The position numbers were made by a program, and so were the translations under genes. Under the pieces are notes generated by a model, which did not search any database, was not told the DNA's origin, and saw only the letters and a list, made by a program, of their open reading frames with translations. A stretch of 64,000 nucleotides of DNA, from contig NZ_CP128477.1 of assembly GCF_030369675.1 (NCBI RefSeq), positions 1 through 64,000 of the forward strand, given 5' to 3'. Within the stretch, counting starts at the first letter, position 1, and each line of letters starts with the position of its first letter. Positions 34,997 to 44,118 of this stretch are shown one piece after another. This stretch comes from Peteryoungia algae (lineage in GTDB: Bacteria > Pseudomonadota > Alphaproteobacteria > Rhizobiales > Rhizobiaceae).

Positions 34997-35383
34997 ATGA
35001 GTAACGAAGTGACTGAACCGAAAGCATCGACGATCCCCGAAGCCGAGCTGAACTGGACAAAATTGACTGTTGAGCGAGACGATGAACCCGCTCTTACGTT
35101 CACTGGCGTTCAGATCGCATCGGCACGTAGCTTCGGAGATCGGGGCCATCCCGATTTTTCAGGTTCGACCGGACGATGGACTGTCCTTAAGCTGTACCGC
35201 ACCAAGGGCGGCAAGCTTGTGGGAGCGCGCATCGAACGAACCCAATGGCAGGGTGAGCAGGACCAGCATGAAGGCATCGTCTGTGAAACCGAGTCGGAGA
35301 TAGTCGAATTCTTTGGCCACAGCAGACTGGCGAAGGAACTCTACTCGGAAGCCGAAATCAATACAGCGATTGACGTGGCCTAA
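34997..35383 (+). CDS. conserved-looking hypothetical protein
   Basis: 128 residues, beta-rich, soluble: an N-terminal tail followed by LTFTGVQIASARS, a TGRWTVLKLYRTKGGKLVGARIERTQW beta hairpin and a helical end. It resembles small proteins found in plasmids and integrative elements, but I cannot name the family. Upstream is the AGGAATTC repeat region. Confidence 0.65.
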   Translation: MSNEVTEPKASTIPEAELNWTKLTVERDDEPALTFTGVQIASARSFGDRGHPDFSGSTGRWTVLKLYRTKGGKLVGARIERTQWQGEQDQHEGIVCETESEIVEFFGHSRLAKELYSEAEINTAIDVA

Positions 35384-35441
35384 GCCGCCACCAATCCGGC
35401 CGCGCTTGCGGTCTGAAAACACCCCGAAAACACAGCAAATC

Positions 35442-35478
35442 GCAAAGCTTCCGTTTGCCAACGGCGGCGGAGCTTTGC
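35442..35478 (+). promoter_or_regulatory. leader hairpin upstream of 35,501 gene
   Basis: GCAAAGCT (35,442-35,449) and AGCTTTGC (35,471-35,478) can pair, 22 bp before the next start codon. It could be a terminator-like or translational control hairpin. The same AAGCTTTGCC word recurs in the hairpin after the SNF2 gene. Confidence 0.4.
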
Positions 35479-35500
35479 CAAAAATTCAGAAAGGTCTCAC

Positions 35501-36019
35501 ATGAGAGACATTTGTTTGAACCCGATGTTCCGGCAAATCGCCACTAAGTTCGAAGAACTCCTCAATGGTACTGCGCCCGAGACTATCACGGGATCGACCA
35601 CCGTTCGGGCCGCAACCGGCCTGATCGCAGGTATCGGCCTCAACAATGTTGCCTTCGCGGACGAAGACGCCTGGTCACTGCTTGACGAGGTGCAGAAGCG
35701 GACAGTTGTGCATTTCAGGCCCTTATCAAAATACGCAGCATGGCTAGAGCGCGATCTCGCGGACAAGAGGCTGCGCGAACAAGCCGAAACCGAGCAGCAG
35801 CGCTCCTTTCGCCGTCGCATAGAATGGCAGAGCGAGATGACATACGGCCTCGAAATTGGGCTGAATGCTCCGCTGGCAGAGGCCCTCGCGGTACTGGCAG
35901 AGCGTTCCTCCATTGATGCGCTTAAAGCTTTCGCTGGAGACGATGAGGAAGCTTGCCGGATGGCTTGGGCTCTCAAAGAAGTCGGCTCCACTCTGGAGAA
36001 AATGGGGCTCAAGCCATGA
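35501..36019 (+). CDS. hypothetical protein
   Basis: 172 residues, mostly helical with charged coiled-coil-like middle (LERDLADKRLREQAETEQQRSFRRRIEWQ). AAGG 8 nt upstream. First of a four-gene run (35,501-36,512) whose members overlap by four bases or fewer. Unknown function. Confidence 0.6.
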   Translation: MRDICLNPMFRQIATKFEELLNGTAPETITGSTTVRAATGLIAGIGLNNVAFADEDAWSLLDEVQKRTVVHFRPLSKYAAWLERDLADKRLREQAETEQQRSFRRRIEWQSEMTYGLEIGLNAPLAEALAVLAERSSIDALKAFAGDDEEACRMAWALKEVGSTLEKMGLKP

Positions 36020-36219
36020 CGTTCAACGAAAGATCGCATGAAGCCATAGACTTTGACGAATTCTTCGCGCGCTGGCGTGCGGACCGCTTAGCCAAGTTGG
36101 TCGCTGGGCAACCGCCGGAATTCTGGACAGCTGTCGGGAAACGGCTTGAAGACTCTTCTGACGGCACGATCACGACGGATGACCTGATTGGGTTGTTGCA
36201 TCAGGAGGGCGCGGACTGA
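36016..36219 (+). CDS. small hypothetical protein
   Basis: 67 residues, acidic, starting in an ATGA overlap with the previous gene. Helical content, Trp pair (ARWRADRL, EFWTAVGKR). No family recognised. Confidence 0.5.
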   Translation: MTFNERSHEAIDFDEFFARWRADRLAKLVAGQPPEFWTAVGKRLEDSSDGTITTDDLIGLLHQEGAD

Positions 36220-36512
36220 TGTTCATTCAGCTTTCGGACAATGACCGATCTATCCGCCACAACAGCGTTTACCTGGAAATTGGGCTTTGTGTGGCCGAGG
36301 TTGCACGTGGCACGTCTATTCATGACCTTCAATGCTCGACTACCATCCAGATGGCTGTAGCTTTTGTGGTCGGTACAAGGGTTTGGCGGCGCAGTTGGAG
36401 TGACGAAGAAATCTGGCAGAGGCTCGATAGATGGCAACGTCTCGCGGTCTTTGACCATGGGGTCCACCCAGAGTTCAGAGCCATAGCAGTTGATGACACT
36501 TTCGGCGTTTGA
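36219..36512 (+). CDS. small hypothetical protein, paralog of the gene at 38,679
   Basis: 97 residues opening in a TGATG overlap. Shares the order IHDLxC...AVAFVVGxRxW...W.D.E.W.RLDR...AV.D.G.H with the protein at 38,679-38,966 that flanks the SNF2 helicase on the other side, so the two genes are diverged duplicates. Unknown function; likely linked to the helicase. Confidence 0.6.
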   Translation: MFIQLSDNDRSIRHNSVYLEIGLCVAEVARGTSIHDLQCSTTIQMAVAFVVGTRVWRRSWSDEEIWQRLDRWQRLAVFDHGVHPEFRAIAVDDTFGV

Positions 36513-36593
36513 TCGATTGACATCAACGATTTTGCGCCTGAACATTTTTGTATCGCAGTCGCCCCACGGAATTCGGGGGCCGGAGTTATCAGC

Positions 36594-38477
36594 ATGAAAT
36601 TGGAGAAGGACGGAACGCGCGGCTGGAAAGCCGTCACGGAGTACAGCGACATTGTCAGTCGCGAACGGGTAAAGAAGGCAGGTTTTCGGTGGGACAAAGT
36701 TCGGAAGATATGGACTTCGCAAAGCGCTACGGTCGTCCAGACTTTGATCTCCAGCCTCGATTCAGAAAATGTGCAAATTGAAAACTGGCTCGTGGAGTCT
36801 GTCGAGCTGGCAGCAGCGCAAGAGCGAGCGAGACGGGATGCCGCCATCGCAGGTTCTCGTGCGACCGATGCAAGCGTAAACATCCCGGCACCTGCCGATC
36901 TGGAATACCTGCCATATCAAAGGGCCGGTGTCGTCTTCCTGCGCGACTGTCTCGCGAACGGTGGTGGCGCGCTGCTTGCCGATGAAATGGGCCTTGGCAA
37001 GACCATCCAGGTCATCGGATACATGAACATGCTGCTGGCTGAAACCGGTCGGGAGCGAATGCGGGTCTTGATCATTGCACCAAAGATCGCGCTTTTGAAC
37101 TGGCGGGCAGAGCTTGAGAAGTGGCTGATCAAGCCGCACTCTATCGCGATCTGGTCGACAAGTTCGCAACCTTACGCCGATATCGTCATCATCAACTACG
37201 ATATCGTGGCGAAGCTTAAATCGCAGCTTGCCGATCCAGCAAAGCGCTGGGACCTACTAGCTTGCGATGAGAGCCATGCGCTCAAGGATCAAAAGGCACA
37301 GCGAACTAGGGCAGTGCTTGGCTCGAAATCGGAGATGCCGATCCCCGCACACCGTCGGATTTTCGTGACTGGCACACCAATACTAAATCGACCGATTGAG
37401 CTTTTTTCAATCCTGAAAAGCTGCGGCGTCGATTTCGCGATTAACTATTTCGATTACGCCCGACGATATTGCGGTGGTCATTCCACCCGGTTCGGCTTTG
37501 ACGCTACCGGGGCTTCAAACCTAGATGAATTGCAGGAGTACCTGCGGTCAAGCGTGATGGTGCGGCGGCTGAAATCAGATGTTCTGACCGAGCTTCCCGC
37601 AAAGCGCCGCCAAGTTGTCACCGTCGATCCGTCCGGATCAGCCGAGCTTCGCAAAGCCGTCCGTGAGGAGGAGAGGGTGCTTAAAGAGCATGAGAGGACA
37701 GAGGCTGCCGCCCGCGCTGCAATAGATCGTGCTGAAAAGCTGAATGACAAGGCCGCGTATGACGCTGCCGTGAAGTCACTAAACGCTGTTCACTTTTCCA
37801 ACCTCGCGGTAGTGGCCGAACTTCGTCAACGGACGGCATTGGCCAAAGCACCGTTCGTTGTTGATGCCGTAACTGAAATCCTTGGGTCAGTTCCCGATGC
37901 CGTCCTTGTGTTCGCGCACCATAAGGAGGTCGTGGCCCGGCTCGCCGATGGTATGCGCGCAGCGGGACACGAGCCTGCAATCATAACCGGCGAGACCTCC
38001 ATGGAAGACCGCCAGCAGGCGCAGGACGATATCCAGCACGGTCGTAAGCGGGTCTTCATCGGCTCGATCCAGGCATGCGGTGTCGCTATCACATTGACGG
38101 CTGCAAGCACGGTGGTCTTTGCCGAACTCGATTGGACACCAGGCCGCCTGGTACAGGCAGAAGACCGTGCTCATCGCATTGGGCAACGAAACGCAGTGCT
38201 CGTTCAATACCATGTCGTTGACCGCTCAATTGACGCTCACATGCTTCAGCAATCGTGGTCGAAAGCCTTTGATGCGGCACAAGCTTTGGACGATGCTCCG
38301 GAAATAACCGCTCCAGCGGTAGCTGAGGACACTCCTCGGATTGTCATGGAAGTGCCGCCGCTCGATCCTATCGGACTGGTTGATGAGCCAGATGATGATC
38401 CGAGGAAGAGGGCTTACACGGATAACACGGTGGGGCAAGCGCACAGTCGTCGGAATGACCGCCACCCGAAATCCTAA
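36594..38477 (+). CDS. SNF2-family DNA translocase/helicase
   Basis: 627 residues. Walker A region DEMGLGKT at 130-137, motif II DESH at 225-228, TGTPILNRPIELFS (motif III region), and a second RecA half with motif VI AEDRAHRIGQ near 535. The N-terminus (KAVTEYSDIVSRERVKKAGFRWDKVRKIW, residues ~12-40) resembles the HARP-like or small-domain of SMARCAL1-type proteins. It would move on DNA and remodel forks or displace proteins. GGAG precedes the ATG. Flanked by the paralogous small genes. Confidence 0.88.
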   Translation: MKLEKDGTRGWKAVTEYSDIVSRERVKKAGFRWDKVRKIWTSQSATVVQTLISSLDSENVQIENWLVESVELAAAQERARRDAAIAGSRATDASVNIPAPADLEYLPYQRAGVVFLRDCLANGGGALLADEMGLGKTIQVIGYMNMLLAETGRERMRVLIIAPKIALLNWRAELEKWLIKPHSIAIWSTSSQPYADIVIINYDIVAKLKSQLADPAKRWDLLACDESHALKDQKAQRTRAVLGSKSEMPIPAHRRIFVTGTPILNRPIELFSILKSCGVDFAINYFDYARRYCGGHSTRFGFDATGASNLDELQEYLRSSVMVRRLKSDVLTELPAKRRQVVTVDPSGSAELRKAVREEERVLKEHERTEAAARAAIDRAEKLNDKAAYDAAVKSLNAVHFSNLAVVAELRQRTALAKAPFVVDAVTEILGSVPDAVLVFAHHKEVVARLADGMRAAGHEPAIITGETSMEDRQQAQDDIQHGRKRVFIGSIQACGVAITLTAASTVVFAELDWTPGRLVQAEDRAHRIGQRNAVLVQYHVVDRSIDAHMLQQSWSKAFDAAQALDDAPEITAPAVAEDTPRIVMEVPPLDPIGLVDEPDDDPRKRAYTDNTVGQAHSRRNDRHPKS

Positions 38478-38573
38478 GGCGACATCCAGATGCAGTTAGC
38501 GTTAATTTACAAGCTTCCGAGCCCTTAAAACCTAATCCCAAAATCCGGAACGGCAGCGCTGTCGCGCGGCGGT

Positions 38574-38594
38574 CGGCGAAGCTTTGCCGTTTTG
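38574..38594 (+). terminator. terminator of the SNF2 gene
   Basis: CGGCGAAG and CTTTGCCG pair as an interrupted palindrome (38,574-38,589) followed by TTTT, 97 bp after the SNF2 stop. Confidence 0.5.
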
Positions 38595-38678
38595 AGACCG
38601 ATTGGAAACTCGTGAGGGGGCGGATTCAGTCCGCCTCCATCGGCTGCAACAAATCCACAGAACCGAAGGAAAGACACA

Positions 38679-38966
38679 ATGATCGAAAACGAAATTCCGT
38701 GTGATGACCAAGCTATTCGAAACGATTGTGTCTGCAGGGACGTCGCGCGCCATCTTGGCGAAGTGATCCGTGGCAAGCGTGTCCACGACCTGTCCTGTGA
38801 CGCCAGGGTCAAGCTTGCTGTCGCATTTGTGGTCGGCGAACGCTTCTGGCAAACCGGTTGGATGACCGACGCAGAAGTCTGGCAGTGGCTCGACCGATTA
38901 CATCAGATCGCTGTGTTGGATTATGGTCTTCACCATACGTTCGGCGATCTGCCAATAGATGGTTGA
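38679..38966 (+). CDS. small hypothetical protein, paralog of the gene at 36,219
   Basis: 95 residues; GGAAAG 5 nt before the ATG. VHDLSCDARVKLAVAFVVGERFWQ... aligns with the 36,219 product over most of its length. Lies between the SNF2 gene and the reverse transcriptase gene, on the strand opposite to the latter. Confidence 0.6.
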   Translation: MIENEIPCDDQAIRNDCVCRDVARHLGEVIRGKRVHDLSCDARVKLAVAFVVGERFWQTGWMTDAEVWQWLDRLHQIAVLDYGLHHTFGDLPIDG

Positions 38967-39020
38967 TGGAATCTCCCGGTTGCGCCATGTCCGCTGATGG
39001 CATTGGGGATGACATCGCGC

Positions 39021-40457
39021 CTAGACCAACCGCTTCAATTCCTGTTCGAGCCGTTTGTGAATGGCTCGCCTCAGATTGCTGGTCTGTCTCGCAATCGGCT
39101 TGCCCAATGGTCCCATAGTTTTCAAAGCGCGCTTCACGTAGGTCGTGAACGTCCACGCCCGGTAGTCCGCTGACTTGGCCTTGAAGTTCTTCACAGGGCC
39201 AAACGCCTGGATGACTTGCTCGATGTCTGTCACGGCGAGAATGTCGTGAACGGATTTCCCACTGTATCGCTTTGCCTGGCGTATGGCCGTTGCCCTGCAA
39301 ACTGACGCAACCTTGCGATAAAGATTACTCATGGTCTTGTCTCGGATAAAGACGTGTTTGCCGTTGTAGCGAAAACCCAGGTATTCAAACGGCTTGTTTG
39401 GCGTGGAGTTACCTTCTTTGTCGCTCGCTTTGATCGTGCGATAGATTTGTCGGCCTCCGTCAACCTCAAATCGATGGATTGCCGATTTCTCTTCCTTAAT
39501 CACCAATCCTTTTCCATAGGCAGCTATCGCTCCCCTGATGTCAATTTCGAGTTTGATAGCGTCTGCTTCTGCTATCGGCACGATCACTAGGATGTCGTCA
39601 GAATATCGGAGGAATTTTCCTCCGAGCTTTGAGCTGATATCTCGAAGGTATTTGTCGAACTCTGTGAGGTAGGCGTTCGCTAGCAGGTCGGACAACGGCG
39701 CGCCCTGCGGCACCCCCACGCCGAGATCGTTCACTTTAATGATCGAGTGCTGGATAGCGGAACGGGCGATCTTTTCTTGGAAGGTACGACCGTCACAAAG
39801 CTGAACCGGAATAGTCTTGCGAGACATCAGGAAGCCGGGCCGACTTTTGCCATGACGGTCAGTTTTGTCCCCATAGTACCCGAGGCGGGTATATGCTTCC
39901 ACGACGTCCACATAGGCGTAGCGGGTTATGGCTTTGAATACCTTGAAGTGGTCAGCAGGTAGCCGCGACACTCCAAGTAAGTCTGCCCACACGTCTCGCA
40001 GGCGTTGGTGATCGAGCGTCTCGAAAAAGCTGCTGATATCGAGCGAGATGGTGCAGCAGTCGCCCTGAGATTGGATCGCCTGCACAGCAGATAGGGCGAA
40101 ATCAATGTTACTTTGGCCGCCACCACCCGAGGTTTTCGGAATGCGCCTGTAGGCGATCACCGACTCCGACAGACCTTCGGCTTCGAGAAGAGCTTCATAA
40201 GGAACGGAAAGGAGATGTCTATAGTAGGAAAAAATGCAGCTATCGAGCCTCGCGGCGAACCGGATGGGCCTATCCTTCCGCTTGCCCTTTTTCCCCTTCT
40301 CAGCATAAGCGGTCCAGCCCTCATCGTATTTCAGAAAGGGATAGAACGTGTGGGTGGCGACCCGGGATGGATCGGTAGCCACAGCCTCGGCTTCAGCCGT
40401 GGATATGACGGGATCGAAGTGAGGGTAACGCCTGACCGTAGCAGTCCATGCCTTCAC
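39021..40457 (-). CDS. reverse transcriptase of the unknown-group / DRT defence type
   Basis: 478 residues from GTG 40457, where GAGGG lies 5 nt upstream (the frame opens at a TTG, 40469). RT motifs: LDISSFFETLDH (catalytic Asp140), GVGVPQGAPLSDLLAN (248-261), RYSDDILVI with YSDD at 285-288. The N-terminal LDSCIFSYYRHLL...YRRI and the lack of group II intron maturase or retron VTG signatures fit the UG/DRT class of antiphage RTs. Which DRT subtype cannot be told by eye. It follows a ~350-bp untranslated, structured region, as expected for an RT that copies a nearby non-coding RNA. Confidence 0.85.
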   Translation of the reverse strand: MKAWTATVRRYPHFDPVISTAEAEAVATDPSRVATHTFYPFLKYDEGWTAYAEKGKKGKRKDRPIRFAARLDSCIFSYYRHLLSVPYEALLEAEGLSESVIAYRRIPKTSGGGGQSNIDFALSAVQAIQSQGDCCTISLDISSFFETLDHQRLRDVWADLLGVSRLPADHFKVFKAITRYAYVDVVEAYTRLGYYGDKTDRHGKSRPGFLMSRKTIPVQLCDGRTFQEKIARSAIQHSIIKVNDLGVGVPQGAPLSDLLANAYLTEFDKYLRDISSKLGGKFLRYSDDILVIVPIAEADAIKLEIDIRGAIAAYGKGLVIKEEKSAIHRFEVDGGRQIYRTIKASDKEGNSTPNKPFEYLGFRYNGKHVFIRDKTMSNLYRKVASVCRATAIRQAKRYSGKSVHDILAVTDIEQVIQAFGPVKNFKAKSADYRAWTFTTYVKRALKTMGPLGKPIARQTSNLRRAIHKRLEQELKRLV

Positions 40458-40803
40458 GATAGCCCTCAAAGGCGAGAGGGGGCAAAAGAACCGATGTGCA
40501 TCCAGTTAGCCTTTCGCCCCCGACTGTTTAGAGCGGGTATGGAATACCCTACGGCACAAGTAGTCGAGATAATGGACTATATTAGCTGCATGTACGATTG
40601 CTCGTCATGTACCTTGAGCGCCCAGCTACACCTGGAGGTCCGGATGGACATCATGGCATACCTGCTGTTGGCCTTCGGGCTTGACAGCTTCAAGTAACTC
40701 TCCGCTCCCCCTGGTTGCCCTTCGTGATCGGATACCATCTAAGTCGGAACTCCATTGTTCCATTTCAAGATGAATGTGGCGATTATCTCCCAAAATTGTC
40801 AGC
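40458..40803 (-). ncRNA. candidate template non-coding RNA of the reverse transcriptase
   Basis: This 346-bp gap upstream of the RT holds no convincing minus-strand gene but several hairpins, for example GGGTAT/ATACCC (about 40,535-40,549), GTAC-rich arms near 40,590-40,612 and an imperfect fold near 40,820-40,880 just upstream. DRT-type systems usually encode the RNA template directly upstream of the RT. The position fits; the RNA itself has not been shown, so this is inference. Confidence 0.4.
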
Positions 40804-41001
40804 CTAGGATTGCAGGGCTCGAAACTGAGCCTTCCGGACCACCGTCCGTAAGACGGCGGCGCGCTTCCCGCGCCCGGGTGCTGCTTTCAAGTTCGACAAT
40901 GAATACGTCGTCATCCGGTTTACGGCACCTCGACCATAGCCTTGGGACTTGCGATAGGGCCCGCATTTCGGGTAACGGGTCCAGCCTCCGGAGGCCATCA
41001 T
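40804..41001 (-). CDS. possible small basic protein coupled to the 494-residue gene
   Basis: 65 codons opening at an ATG that overlaps the upstream stop as TGATG. Very Arg/Lys-rich (KAAPGRGKRAAVLRTVVRKAQFRALQS). The overlap favours translation, but the region also carries GC hairpins (GGCGCG/CGCGCC near 40,858-40,876) and may instead be structured RNA. Confidence 0.3.
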   Translation of the reverse strand: MMASGGWTRYPKCGPYRKSQGYGRGAVNRMTTYSLSNLKAAPGRGKRAAVLRTVVRKAQFRALQS

Positions 41002-42485
41002 CACCTTTTCCGCTTTTGCGCTAGATTCTTCAGCATCGCGAACAGCTGTTCGGGCGTCTCGATATAGTGGAGGTAGTCCTCTACAGGCTGGCTTTCGTCT
41101 GCCCACCCGGCAACGAACGTAAACGTCTCTGCGGAACTCATGGCGAGAAGCATACGCACACCGGACGTTGTTTCGCTTCCTTTTCGGGCGAAGGCGAGTT
41201 CATGAGTGAGGGGCGAGCCGTACTCATCCTGAGATGCGAGTAGCCAGTTCTGCCCCCTTAGGTTTTTGACGGTCTTCTCAAATGCCCGGTTCAAACCCAG
41301 CATCCCAGTCATCTGCTGTATCTTCCGCCATCGTCCAGCGTCGCCTGTTGGCCAATATGGGCTGCAGAATTGCGCTTCGATTTCGAATGCTTCTTCGATG
41401 GTGATCCTAGGATCGGGCAAGTGAATCTCATCAGGTGACAGCGTGTCGATCCACGCTGTTCTTGCGTGTAAATCGCTCAGCCAGGGCCTTGGATGTCGCC
41501 AACTTTCCTCAGTGTCGATATCACCGTCGCTTTCAAGCCCGAGGTCCGAACCGCTACTGCTCGACAGGGCCTCAATCCAGTCTTCAAAGCAGAAGAGGAC
41601 GATGGGCTTTGGAGCGATTTTGGATATTTTCGCCGGTTGTTTGCTCGCAATAACTGACAGTGCCTCACTAGCACCCTCGTACATAAACTCTCGGACCTGC
41701 CTGCGCTCGTCTTCGTCAAATGCCCCTTTATGGTCGACTGGGACGGGCACCAATGCCAATGCCATATCTCCGGCCCATAGTAGGTGCGATCCGTTCGGGA
41801 GCACGTCCTTGCTCGAAATCAACGGAAGGCTCGTAATCCGCGACGTGATCGCCTGGACATCCCTGAAGCCCCCTGAAGCAAGCCTGCGACGGCTAGCCTG
41901 CGTCATCGGACCCGGAAGATTTCGCCGTCGGACGGGTATCTCCACCGGCTCAAATTCACAGGTCAAAAGAGAAAGGCCAGTGACCTTGCCGCGCTCATTC
42001 CTCACTGACCAACAACGCGGAAAGTGAGCGACTTCGAAACGATAGGGTGTCGAATAAGCCTTCTCCTCGCCGTCCAGCTCCAACACGAGGGTTGAGCCAT
42101 TCAGTTGGGGGTAGACCTCATACTCCATGCTGTCCGGTTGCTGTGGGGCGGATGGGGTATCGGTGGCCGGTAAGGGTGCGATTGTCACATTTTCGGCTAT
42201 TGTGCAGGGGTGCTTCGTCCAAGGCGGTCCGAGCGGAGGTTCGAAGAAAACGCGGCCACCATTGTAAGCTGCGAAGAAGAATACCTGTGCCTTGCAAACC
42301 GGGCAACGGGCGTTGGGGTAGGTTATACCGTAGGTCGAACCTTTGTACGAAAGCTTGACGTTGCTGACGTGGTTTGGATGCGTGTCACGCGACCATTCAT
42401 CTCGACTTACATCATGACTGCTGACCCAGAACGTCGTCCCATGCTGATTTTGGCGGTAGTGTCCTGATCGGCGAAACTTGCTCAT
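41001..42485 (-). CDS. hypothetical 494-residue protein upstream of the reverse transcriptase
   Basis: AAAGGAG 5 nt before the ATG. N-terminus SGHYRQNQHGTTFWVSSHDVSRDEW is a motif of some defence-linked proteins; then ARCPVCKAQVFFFAAYNGGRVFFEPPLGPPWTKHPC gives two Cys and a His, a zinc-site candidate. The C-terminal half is helical without known catalytic residues. Same strand as the RT and 0.5 kb upstream, so a partner in the RT locus is plausible. Confidence 0.72.
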   Translation of the reverse strand: MSKFRRSGHYRQNQHGTTFWVSSHDVSRDEWSRDTHPNHVSNVKLSYKGSTYGITYPNARCPVCKAQVFFFAAYNGGRVFFEPPLGPPWTKHPCTIAENVTIAPLPATDTPSAPQQPDSMEYEVYPQLNGSTLVLELDGEEKAYSTPYRFEVAHFPRCWSVRNERGKVTGLSLLTCEFEPVEIPVRRRNLPGPMTQASRRRLASGGFRDVQAITSRITSLPLISSKDVLPNGSHLLWAGDMALALVPVPVDHKGAFDEDERRQVREFMYEGASEALSVIASKQPAKISKIAPKPIVLFCFEDWIEALSSSSGSDLGLESDGDIDTEESWRHPRPWLSDLHARTAWIDTLSPDEIHLPDPRITIEEAFEIEAQFCSPYWPTGDAGRWRKIQQMTGMLGLNRAFEKTVKNLRGQNWLLASQDEYGSPLTHELAFARKGSETTSGVRMLLAMSSAETFTFVAGWADESQPVEDYLHYIETPEQLFAMLKNLAQKRKR

Positions 42486-42711
42486 TTACGCTCCTTTCGA
42501 CCGTACCAATTTCAGTCTTCTCGGCACGAATAAAGCCTTGCGAGCTTGATCGAGTTACACGATGTTCGAGTTCATCAATTCGGCAGTCAAGCGTATCGGG
42601 GCGTTCTAAAAGCAAAAAATCATCGTTGGGTTGGTGTTGCGCCCCGACGCTCACAGCCTATCCAGTCCAAGACTTCTGATCATCGCTATGCACTTACCTA
42701 GTAGGACTGGA

Positions 42712-43398
42712 ATGAAGAAACGAGAAGCCGGTTTTCGATTGGGGCTCCTAGCCTTGATGGCACTTTCCTTGGATTGCGGGGCTGTGTCGGCTGGGGATGC
42801 GCTTCAAGTCGTGGACGGAGACACCCTGGATATTGCCGGGAAGCGGTATCGCCTACATGGAATTGATGCTCCAGAAGCTGGTCAAAAATGTCGAAGCGCT
42901 GGGGGGGGCAACTGGTCCTGCGGGCAGGCCGCTATTGCTACGCTGGAAGAACTCGTCACAGATCGGCGCGTGCTTTGCGATGACCGAGGCTTCGATGACT
43001 ATGGACGAACCATTGCCGTCTGTTTCGCAGACGGAAGGGATGTGAACCACGAGCTGGTTGCAGCCGGATTGGCATGGGCGTTTCGAAAGTATTCTGAGGA
43101 CTACGTTGATACCGAAGATCAAGCTCGGAAACTGAAGATGGGAATTTGGCAGGCACCGACGCAAACCGCCTGGGAGTATCGAGCAGACAAATGGGCTGTT
43201 GCACTGCAGGCCGCTCCCAATGGGTGTCCGATAAAGGGGAACATATCAAATGGTGGGAAAATCTATCATGCCCCATGGTCGCCATGGTACATGAAAACCA
43301 AAGTCAGCCCCGAGCGGGGAGAAGTGTGGTTCTGTGACGAAGCAGAAGCGGTGAAAGCAGGATGGCGAGCGCCTTATTGGGGAGCAAGGCGTATGTAG
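42712..43398 (+). CDS. exported staphylococcal-nuclease-like protein
   Basis: 228 residues from ATG 42712 (AGGA upstream), with signal peptide ending VSAGD. Thermonuclease fold: VVDGDTLDIAGKRYRLHGIDAPE near 25-48 with the Asp-Arg site, then ...DDYGRTIAVCF... and LVAAGLAWAFRKYS. A Cys-rich C-terminal part (CPIKGNISNGGKIYHAPWSPWY) is shared by rhizobial versions. A periplasmic DNA/RNA nuclease is likely. Confidence 0.85.
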   Translation: MKKREAGFRLGLLALMALSLDCGAVSAGDALQVVDGDTLDIAGKRYRLHGIDAPEAGQKCRSAGGGNWSCGQAAIATLEELVTDRRVLCDDRGFDDYGRTIAVCFADGRDVNHELVAAGLAWAFRKYSEDYVDTEDQARKLKMGIWQAPTQTAWEYRADKWAVALQAAPNGCPIKGNISNGGKIYHAPWSPWYMKTKVSPERGEVWFCDEAEAVKAGWRAPYWGARRM

Positions 43399-43533
43399 GT
43401 TGCCACCGTTCGGCAGGGCCAGAATGCCGTTTATCCAGGACGTCTCTGGCTGCTTTGGGTCAACTATCTGCAACGAACGGATCGAGCGGTGTTCGCATGT
43501 GTTTTGAGCGGCTTGATGCACGTCGGAGGTATT

Positions 43534-44118
43534 ATGGGGAAAAACAGCTATAATGGTGGAGGCACCATAGTGCACGCCGGTAGTGGCTTCTTCAGCCACA
43601 AAGGTGGAGGCGTACGCAAGCGGAAGCCTGCTCCGGGAGCTGACCAGCCAGGAGCCGCAAAGCCCGGAAGCATATGCGATTTTGGGCCTTTGAAGCGAAA
43701 CAAGAAGAGGGTTGTAGAGTTTCCTAAAAAAACCAAACAACGAAAAGATATCGAAAAACAGCAGGACGATGTTAAGCGACTTCAGTCTCAGGCCAAGGTG
43801 CTTATTGGTAGGGCGGTTCAAGCTTTGCAGCGAACGGAACGTCAAATCATTAGCCTTCGCAGCGCTCTCCAGAAGGCCGAACTTGAAAACGCGAAGCTAA
43901 GCGCAGCCGTTTTGTACGCAAAGAGCATTGATATTCACGATGGTGATCTCAGTGCAGCTATGAAGAAGTTTAACAGATTGCTGAACGGCGTGGCGATAGA
44001 CGCGGCAGGACGCCCACAAAAACAGGTGCGAAAGAAAGGCGGTCGAGGTAGCCGGAACCAGCATACCCAGACGACGAGCGTCGCGGCGGCAGCGGAAAAG
44101 CCGCGTGGACGGGAATGA
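43534..44118 (+). CDS. coiled-coil hypothetical protein
   Basis: 194 residues; GGAGG lies 4 nt before ATG 43534. The start MGKNSYNGGGTIVHAGSGFFSHKGG is a Gly-rich module common in unnamed rhizobial proteins; the middle (residues ~80-140) is a long coiled coil, and the end is highly basic (RKKGGRGSRNQ). Nucleic-acid binding is possible. Overlaps the next gene by ATGA. Confidence 0.65.
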   Translation: MGKNSYNGGGTIVHAGSGFFSHKGGGVRKRKPAPGADQPGAAKPGSICDFGPLKRNKKRVVEFPKKTKQRKDIEKQQDDVKRLQSQAKVLIGRAVQALQRTERQIISLRSALQKAELENAKLSAAVLYAKSIDIHDGDLSAAMKKFNRLLNGVAIDAAGRPQKQVRKKGGRGSRNQHTQTTSVAAAAEKPRGRE

